This document shows positions 1-10,200 of a stretch of 64,000 bases of DNA, piece after piece. Position 1 is the stretch's first letter. Each line of letters opens with the position of its first letter. The translations under genes were made by a program, and so were the position numbers. This DNA comes from Lytechinus pictus (lineage: Eukaryota; Echinodermata; Echinoidea; Temnopleuroida; Toxopneustidae), in contig NC_087252.1 in the NCBI RefSeq assembly GCF_037042905.1, positions 831,501-895,500 of the forward strand, given 5' to 3'. The notes under the pieces are model-generated. The model was not told where the DNA came from. It saw only the letters and a program-made list of their open reading frames with translations, and ran no database searches.

Positions 1-720
1 CAGTTGTCATGACGATTATCCGCCTTTTTCAGGACGGGCGCTCGTAAAAATAATGCGGATAATTTTCGGAGTTTGTAAACGCAATTTTTATTGAATTATC
101 CGCATTACTATTAGGCGGCTAATTGGAGGATAGGTTTATGAAAGGGGTATTATGAAACAAAGCCATAAATTATTCTGTCTGTTCACAGCTAGAAAAACCA
201 GATCCGCGTTGCCAACAACAATATTAGAAATTCAAATGATATACAAAAATACAGCCTAGCTTCTTTAGAGGCCTGATTGTGAAAGAGAATGAATAGAGGA
301 TGTATTCGTTTATAATTTGGTGTGAAGTAATTTTATGTCAGTTTGATAAATTATGTTTTGCGCGCGGAGGAATCACTCATGTTGTTTCAAAACAAAAATT
401 GTCTCCGTTTACTTCCCCCATCCCCCTTTAATGACGTCGTGGGACTAATAAAACCAACTCCAAAATGATCTATTCGATATTTAAAAAAAATTGAATTGTC
501 GATCTGTTTGGGGTTTTTCAGGATGACTGGGGCAGTATACTGTTATAATATAAGCCGAATGAACGAGTTTGATAATAACACCACTACGCTCTCATTTCTA
601 AGATGGATGATCAAAAACATTCGTCTTGTATTCAAGGTTAAATGCCGTATGGTGGTTTCTCATTATCACATCTATGTATCTTATAACATCCGTTAATATC
701 AAAATCCGTTAGTATAACAT
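1..720. other. Upstream intergenic DNA with a repeat fragment
   Basis: No gene is supported here. Bases 1-135 contain inverted AATTATCCGC/GCGGATAATT blocks and a GTTTGTAAACGC motif, like the edges of the TIR elements further on, so this is probably a clipped transposable element. The short open frame near 496-696 has low complexity and no recognisable domain. Confidence 0.4.
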
Positions 721-735
721 GAATATCAAAATCTG

Positions 736-863
736 TTAGGGTTTATAAGTACGACCCCCACCTCAAATCTTCGCCACTGCTTCAATAATTTAAGAGCTTT
801 CGAAAGCGAAAAAGAAGCGAAAAGTGATTGAGATTGATAAACTGATAGACCTGAAGATCAACA
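736..863 (+). promoter_or_regulatory. Candidate TATA box and 5' UTR of the RNase T2 gene
   Basis: TTATAA lies at 742-747, followed about 28 bases on by CCTCAAATCTTC, a plausible initiator. A 90-base leader without an upstream ATG then runs to the ATG at 864. Position and spacing are what is seen; promoter activity is inferred. A 5' untranslated exon further upstream cannot be excluded. Confidence 0.4.
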
Positions 864-961
864 ATGGCCAAACTGAGTCTAGCCATCGTTCTTATAGTAG
901 GGATAGTCTCCGTTCACACCAACAAAATCAATGTTTTTGAAGGACTTTTCGACCAAGTTTG
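864..961 (+). CDS. RNase T2 exon 1 (signal peptide)
   Basis: ATG at 864 opens MAKLSLAIVLIVGIVSVHT, a typical secretion signal, then about 13 mature residues. The donor is G|GTAAGT at 962 and the exon ends in phase 2 (TG of a Trp codon). Confidence 0.9.
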
Positions 962-2402
962 GTAAGTACTATCTCGAGTTCGTGTGTACTTATTTTTTCT
1001 TCTCTACCCATATAGCACGTTGTTTAAGCATGTCACTCTAACAACAAGTTGTTTAAACTTTTTTGTAATTGTTAAACTTTTTAAACAACTTGTTTAAAAA
1101 GTTAAAACAACTGTGTAAAAAGTTTAAACAGCTGTTTAAAAAGTTTAAACAGTAGTTGTTAGAGTGACAGGCTGAAACAACGTGCTTAAAATTTTAAACA
1201 GCGTTTTTACAGTGTATAGTATGCTCATTATAAAAGTTATTTTTATGCCTTATGCCTTTTTTAAGTTATGCCTTCCTTCATGTTTTTTTTTACTCCCGGT
1301 CTTTTAATGACAGTGCCCTAATTAAACTATTAAGAAGATAAACATAAAGTCACAGATACTCTTCTCTAAAATGTCTTTAGGTCTCGATTCTTATGACATT
1401 AAATTGATTATAAAAATCTTAAAGATAATTATGGTTAATAAAAAAGGTAATAACCCTCATTCTGACCATGCTAATTGCACATTGATCGATATGTTTTAAT
1501 CATGTATTTTTCCATGGTAAATTATAAACATTAACCTGGAGTCTCACTCCTCCCCCTCTCTCCCCCTCTCTCTCTCTCTTTATCTCTCTCTCTCTCTCTC
1601 TCGCTCATCAGGGAGGAAGCCAATTTTGATGGACTCACTTTGGTCTATACTTGGGCCCCAACCTTTTGTGTAAAGGTATGCATATAAGAAGCATTATTCT
1701 ACCCCTGTGCTATTCTTCTGTATCTGTTTTTTGTATCATTTTTTCTATTCTACATTAACCATTATATCAAGGCGGATTTTTGCTTACAAAATCAAAGACT
1801 AACTACCTTTATTGCTTAAATCTAGATAACATAATTTTCAACTTTATTTGAAATTATGAAATTTAGATTTGAGAATTACTCTTGTATTACAAATTACCCT
1901 CATTTAAGGAAAAATGTATTAATAAAATATTGATTATTTTGAATCGAGGTAATTGATATATGTTAACAGCTAATATACGTCTTATTCAGCGCTGAAGACA
2001 ATGAATATTCAATAAACGTGGAAACGTGGAGAGCGAAGTTGGCTCAGTCGGTAAAGCGTCTGCCCGTCGAACCAAAGATCGTGGGTTCGAGTCCACCCCG
2101 GGCGGATGACTGAAGCCAGTGCGTTGTGTGTAAACGTCTCTCCCCTGTTTCATAGATGCAGGCTGTGTTACAGTGGAAAACGCTCCGTCCCTCGGATAGG
2201 ACGTTAAATGGAGGCCCCTTGTGGAGGAGAATCACCACCTTTGCACGTTAAGAACCCACTGCACTATTCGAATAAGAGTAGGGGAAACCCCGGTGTAGTG
2301 GTCCACCTGCATTCCCCAACAATACTTATTATCATCATTTATATTATTATTATTGTTGTTGCTATTGTTATTATTTCTATCATTATTTTATTATAATCAC
2401 TA

Positions 2403-2435
<33 letters not shown>

Positions 2436-5400
2436 TAGTAGTAGTAGTAATAGTAGTAGCAGTAGAAGTAGTAGAAGAAGTAGTGGTAGAAGTAGTAGTA
2501 GTATCATTATTATTGTTGATATTATTATTATAACTATAATCATTGTGATCATTATTATTATCCTGTAATATTTTTTTTCGATTTACCGAAGGGACCATGT
2601 ACACTCAAGAGCACAGCTAAGAAGATATGGACAATACACGGTTTGTGGTAAGTTTGATCAATCTCTCTGACCGCGCGCGCGAAGCGGGTAAGCTACGAAA
2701 ATCATTCTGCATTGAATACAATTATACAGAAGATAGTGCTTCACTCCCCACCAAAACTGTAAGCCTTCATCTACACTTTTCCAGGGATTTATAATCGGGG
2801 TTTTTTACAGGTAAGCCTAAAAAGATTAGGGTCAACTTTGTATCAATGACCGAAGTAAGAGTAAGTTTAGATTTTGAGTTTTCTCATGAAGTAACTTCCC
2901 ATCAATATGTCTGTACAATATATTGATGATCGATAAATTCAGGATAGTTGCTTATGAAATATGTCTAATCTATTGGCTTAGATTTGATGATTCAATCCGT
3001 TTCTTTACACAAAGTACTTTTGGTTATTTTTTGTAATAAAATTACAGGCCGTACAGTAATAACATGGCACCTTCTCAGGGGAGGACAATTAACTGCGGAG
3101 GAATGTACAATCAGGCTGCTATCTCTGTAAGTCAAAGAAATATACATTTTATATAACATTATATTACATTGTATTATATTATACAAATATAAAAGGCTTT
3201 GAGAAAGTATAGTGGGAATTATTTATCCGAGGTTGGACTGGCAACTACTATTTTTCCCCGAGGGGCGAAAATAGTAACATTCATTGCCAGTCCAACCGAG
3301 GATTAATAATTCCGACCATGCTTTCGAAAGAAACGATTGATATATTATTTGTACTATATCCCTCTTTGACTTGTGGGCGTAGTCCTTGCTGATGTTTTAA
3401 CAAATCTCGACCAAATATAACGTTGCCAGACCTAGTCCTACTCTAGGCCGGTCGAGATAATGCTAAGCAGTTCCTGGGTAGGCTGCGCGCGGCTTCTACC
3501 ACTATACCGTGTTTATACTTAATCGGCATTTGAATCGGCTCGCGGTTCTGAACCGCGAGCCGATTCAGCATCGGCTTTTTCATAGCGTGTAAACGCGAGC
3601 AACTTGAATCGGCTCGCGGTTCAGAACCGGCAATTTGCACCACCAAAGTAGTAGGTTCTGAACCGCGAGCCGATGCAGAATCGGCTTTTTTACTACGTGT
3701 AAACAGAAAGCCGATTCTGCACCGGCAATTTGTGCGCATTTCAATTACTTTACCATTGTGACGTAATTGTAAGCGCACTGATCCAGCGTTGTCTTTATTA
3801 TGACGTATATTGTAGGTATGCGTATCATTTCAGGTTTTTGCATCGGCTCGCGGTTCTGAACCGCGAGCTGTAACAACGTGTAAACGCAATCCAAATGCCG
3901 ATTCTGCATCGGCATTTGGTTCAGAACCAATTGCCGATTAAGTGTAAACACGGTATATACCGTGTTTACATGTGATCGGCTTTTGGTTCAGAACCAAAAG
4001 CCGATGCAGAATCGGCTTTTGGTTTATCTTGAACTGCGTTTACACGCTGTTACAGCTCGCGGTGCAGAATCGGCTCGCGTGTCAAAAACCTGAAATGATA
4101 CGCTCTCCAACAATATACGTCATAATAAAGACAACGCTGGATCCGTGCGCTTACAATTACGTCACAATGGTAAAGTAAATGAAATGCGCACCAATTGTTG
4201 CCGATGCAGAATCGGCTTTCTGTGTACACGTAGTAGAAAAGCCGATTCTGCATCGGCTCGCGGTTCAGAACCTATTACTTTGGTGGTGCAAATTGCCGGT
4301 TCTGAACCGCGAGCCGATGCAAGTTAATTGCGTTTACACGCTATGAAAAAGCCGATGCAAAAGCCGATTAAGTGTAAACACGGTATAATTAGTTAGTAAA
4401 TACGCGCAGGCTAAATATAGATTTTATGCTCTAAAAATTAGTATCGAAACTTGACTCACCTTGTTAGGTATATTTATTCCAGATGCTGTATGAATGGCCG
4501 TCGGAATTACATTTTCTGCATTGTAAACTAGACCCAATTCAACAGTGTTTTTTTTTTCAAATTTGTCAAGAGCTTGTATTTCACTTGATTGCGAATGATT
4601 TTGGTCAAGTCAGGCCTGGGAGCGTGCGCACTTCAACTTTTAGGGAAAATATCGAGCATGAGCATGCGCAATTCTACGGAGCCCGGGAAGGGACATGGTA
4701 AAAATATTTTTATCTCGTTAAAACGAGATAGTTATCTCGTTTTAATGAGATAGTATCTCGTTAAAACGACATAGTATCTCGTTAAAACGAGATAGTTATC
4801 TCGTTTTAATGAGATAGTATCTCGTTAAAACGACATAGTATCTCGTTTTAATGAGATAGTTATCTCGTTTTAATGAGATAGTATCTCGTTTTAATGAGAT
4901 AGTATCTCGTTAAAACGACATAGTATCTCGTTAAAACGAGATAGTTATCTCGTTTTAATGAGATAGTATATGTCGTTTTAACGAGATACTATGTCGTTTT
5001 AACGAGATACTATCTCATTAAAAGGAGATAACTATCTCGTTTTAACGAGATAAAAATATTTTTACCATGTCCCTTCCCGGGCTCCGTACAATTCGGCCCA
5101 TGAAAGTATATCGAAAAATATACGGAGCTACGAGAAAACTATACGGCGCTATTTGCAGTGATGTGTTTTCCTATTGAAATTATACTTTGTCTCACGAATT
5201 GACCAATCGTTTATCTAAAATACTCATGATTATTCATAAGCGGGAAATAAAGTGATATAAAAATACATCTTCATGGTACCGTGCGTGAAGGTGTGTGTGT
5301 GTGTGTGTTTTAAGCGAGTAATAGCTCTTTGTAAGACATTGAGGTATATCATAATTCTTGTTTTCATTAATGGACCTCTTCCTCGTTCATATCATTTTGC

Positions 5401-5590
5401 AGACAATAAGATCCGAGTTGGAGGATAAGTGGCCATCGTATAGCTCCAAAACCACTGACCAATTCTGGTATGTATCTTACCTCGATCTCGGAGTGGAACA
5501 AAGGAATATATTGAATAAAATAATATAACTGAATATTCTTGGATTTTGAGTTGGGTTAACGTGGACAGTTTCTCGGAATGCTCTATTATG

Positions 5591-5639
<49 letters not shown>

Positions 5640-5741
5640 CACTACTACTACTACTACTACTACTATTACTACTACTACTAATACTACTACAACTACTTCT
5701 ACTACTAATAATAATAATAATAATAATACTACTACAACAAC

Positions 5742-5791
<50 letters not shown>

Positions 5792-7253
5792 ATACTAATA
5801 CTACTACAACAACAACTACTACTACTACTAATACTACTACAACTACTACTACTTCTACTACTACTACTACAACTATTCTACTACTACTACTACTATACTA
5901 CTAGTACTACTACTACTACTACTACTACCACTACCACTACTACTACTACAACTACTACTACTACTACTACTAATACTACTACTACAACAACAACTACTAC
6001 TACTACTACTACCACTACTACTAATACTACTACTACAACTACTACTATTAATACTACTAATAATAATAATAATACTTCTACTACTAATAGTAATAATATA
6101 ATAATAATAGTAATAATACTACTACTAATAATAATACTACTACTACTACTACTAATAATAGTAATAGTAATAATACTACTACTATTAATAATAATAATAC
6201 TACTACTACTACTACTAATACAACTACTACTACTACTACTACTAATAATAATAATAATATTAATACTAATACTACTAATACTAATACTACTACTACTAAT
6301 AATAATAATAATAATATTACTACTACTACTAATACTACTACTACTACTACTATACTACTACTACTTCTACTTTTACTACTACTACTCATACTACTTCTAC
6401 TACTATTACTTATACTACTACTACAACTACTATATACTACTACTACAACTACTATATACTATTACTTATTCTACTACTACTATTATTTCTTGTACTACTA
6501 CAACTACAACTACTACTAGTACTACTACTACTACTACCACTACTACTACTAGTACTACTACTACCGCCATCACTTCCACCGCCATTTCCATTTCGTAAAA
6601 ATCTGAAAAATCACTTGATTAATACAGTTTGATGATTAATATGAGTTTGGAATAAAAAAAAATAAATACATTGCACTTTGATCCTTTAGGGGAACCATTC
6701 TCGACTAGCACTTGTGCTAACTTTTGGTTCTCCCTTTATCAGCATTTCTCTTGATATAAAATCACTCATACCATTTATAATTTATGTTCATGCATACGAT
6801 CAATTTTTATGGTGATTTGCTTCTTGTCAGGTGAAACTGCATCAAGACAAACCACATGATGTTACTCTTTCGTATTATAATTATGCTGATATCACATGCG
6901 GTATAATATTATGCTTTTATATAGACTATGCTTTATTATTATTATCATTATTTATTTGGCCATAAAAAACATACAAAAATTGTACAATGTAATTACAAAA
7001 ATACAATTTGAAATTTGAAAATTAAATATGGATAAAGTAGAAATGAAAGAAAAGAATAAATAAATGAAAGAAGAAAAGAAATGAAAGAAAAGAAGAAATG
7101 AGCTTATGTTATGTTATAAATTGCATTTATATGATTCATGTGATACAAACACATTCTTGTAAATATGTATTTTACATATATTCATTCATGTAAATATGTT
7201 AATGTTGTTAAGAAACTCAACTAAACTACTATTACAACTACTAATACTACTAT

Positions 7254-7291
<38 letters not shown>

Positions 7292-10200
7292 TTACGACAA
7301 TTATTACTACTACTACTAATACTACTGCTACTACTACTACTACTACTACTACTGCTATTAATACTGCTACACTACACTACTACTACTTCTACTGTTAATA
7401 CTACTACTACTTCTACTACTTTTAATACTACTACTACTACTACCACCACCAATATTACTATTACTACTACTCCTTCTACTACTATATTACTGTTACTACT
7501 ACTGTTTCTTATTATCATTGCCATTATTATTTTTTTCAAGACGATCCCTTTTTTTGTCTTGTATGTAAATGAACGTGCCTTAGATCAACACTAACATACC
7601 CAATGAAATTTGAAACGGATTTGATTTATTAATTGTTCTATTTCCCTATTCATGTATTTCTTACAGGAAACATGAGTACGTAAAGCATGGTACATGCGCA
7701 GGTAACCTAGCCAAGTTTAATTCGCAGCTCAAGTATTTCGAAGGCTCCATCGATCTCTTTGATAGATACGACATCAAATCGTATGTTAGACATCTTTTCT
7801 GTTGTGATTTTAATTAATTGTTATTCTAATCGTTCAGGTATTTCTGTTTTCTTGGTAGACTGAAATAGAACTTCTTACATTCCCGGGGGGGGGGGCACTT
7901 CCATCAGTGACGAGTGGATACCATTCGCGACCATGGGGTCTCGAAAAGCACCCTAAACACGTATTTTCCATATTCTGAAAATGCACCCCTTAACAAGTAT
8001 TGGCGTGTGAAACCCTACCTTTAACAAGTATTGGAAGCAAAACGATACCCTTGGCAAGTATTCGAACCCCTAAACATGTACAGCGATATTTTAATTGTTA
8101 TATGTCACGGACCTCGGTCGTCGGTTTTACCTTTACCTTCATAAGCTAATACTATCAGTCAAACAGTTATAATTAATGCCTTTGTACATCAAGTTTGGTG
8201 CTCTCCGGCATTCTTTTCTTCAGAAAGATATATGTTCAATTTTAAATACATCTATTGCTATCAAAGTTAGTGTAAGAGCGCACAGCTCTACGTCAGACTT
8301 CCGTTGAACAGAATCGGACATTCTAAATCATGCTTAAATTAGGAAGTTCATTTCTACTCTTTTTACGATTGTAGTATCTTGGCAAACGGCAACAACCCTG
8401 TGCTACCCTCTAGAAATATTAATTATCCACTGAGTTGGATCACAACAGCTCTCAAGAAGGGACTCGGAGTGGAACCTAATCTCTACTGCATAGTAAGTAT
8501 ATGATCGACCGACGTAGAGGGCACCAAGATAACACTGCAAAGAGAGCCATTAATGTTAGGGAAGGACCGTTTGGACTGCAATTCGGTACCGACGCGATTT
8601 TGACGTATAATGACGATATAATAGGGTCTATTTAGTCCTGATACTCAAAACGTAAGGAGGTAGCGTAATTTCCGACGTGTCGGTCAGCTCGATCGAGTGG
8701 ATACCATGCGCGACCCAAAAAACACGTAAAAGGATCTCTTTTTCAAGATAGGGCACATTTCGTACTTAACGTAATAAGGGTGTCAAAAACACTAAAATAA
8801 TGAAAAAAGGGTATCTATTTTGCTAGGGAAACTACGTGTTTACGGTCCGATTTGCGAGGGTATAAAAGATTATAATACTTTATAAAGGATGTACTTTTTT
8901 GCACCAACACTACGTGTTTATGGGCCTTGGGGAGTTGGGGGTGGTGGTACGTAGGCCTATCCAGCGGTTTACTGATGGTTGGTCTAATATCAACAGGTAG
9001 CTTTTCGATCAGTTCAAAACGTATATTAAAAATTTCGCACTCGCAGTAATTAATTAGTTGCATACACATCTTATTCAGGATCACAAAACCTGCCCAGAAT
9101 GTTCAAATTTTAGGAAAAAATTTAAATGAGGATTATAAGATTATTATGTATTTATGTTGATTTATTAGAATAAAGCAAAGAGGTAACAATTCGAGCGGCC
9201 GATCGGGGAAAATATGGCTGAAAAAAAATCGCCCCCCCCCCTTTTGGCGAAGGCTGGATCCGCCCCTGTTATTGTTTTGTAAATGTGCATGCGGTGATGT
9301 AATGATTATGAGTATGATATAATTTTCATCATCATCTATCAATATATAGGCCAAATAAGAATTTTATTTGATTAGAATAATTCATTTGATGAGCAACTAT
9401 CTCGTCATCGATAGTCCTTCACGGTGAGGTCTTGCGCCCAGCAGTCCTTCCCTGGCTCTACCCCTCCGGATCCTGGCGACATGTATTAACTGATGCATGG
9501 TTTTTATCCATTACGTACCATATTTGCTAATTCTAGATAAAAAAAAAAAATAATAAATGATGTTATATTATAATAAATGGAATTAGACCAAGTGTGAATT
9601 AGACCAAATGAAAATTAGACCAAGTGACGATCAGCCCAACTGGGCATTAGACCATTTGGCGATTAGACCAAGTGGTCATTAGACCATTTGGCTATTAGAC
9701 CAAGTGGTCATTAGACCAAATGGATATTAGACCAAGTGGTCATTAGACCAATTGGATGTTAGACCAAGTGGAAATTAGACCAAGTGGAAATTAGACCAAA
9801 CGGTCATTAGACCAAATGGATATTAGACCAAGTGGTCATTAGACCAATTGGATATTAGACCAAGTGGAAATTAGACCAAGTGGAAATTAGACCAAACGGT
9901 CATTAGACCATGTGACAATTAGAAAAAATGAAAATTAGACCAAGTGGAAATTAGACCAAGTGGTGTTAGACCAACTGGAAATTAGACTAAATGGTTTAAG
10001 CCCAACTGCTCAATAGACGAATTGGATATTAGACCAAGTGAGAATTAGCCCAACCGGTTATTAGCCCAAAATGGAAATTAGACGAATTGGATATTAGACC
10101 AAGTGAGAATTAGACGAATTGGATATTAGACGAACTGGTTGTAGACGAAATGAGTTTAGACTATGTGAAGTTGGACGAACTGATAAGTAGACCAAGTGGT

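Noticed and set aside
5546-6598. 350-codon open frame, and opposite-strand frames, through the triplet repeats
   Set aside because: Composed of Leu/Thr/Ile/Tyr runs that follow directly from (ACT)n; it lies inside an intron and has no domain.
9133-9354. Minus-strand 73-codon frame
   Set aside because: Runs through a C-run and repeat fragments with no protein features.
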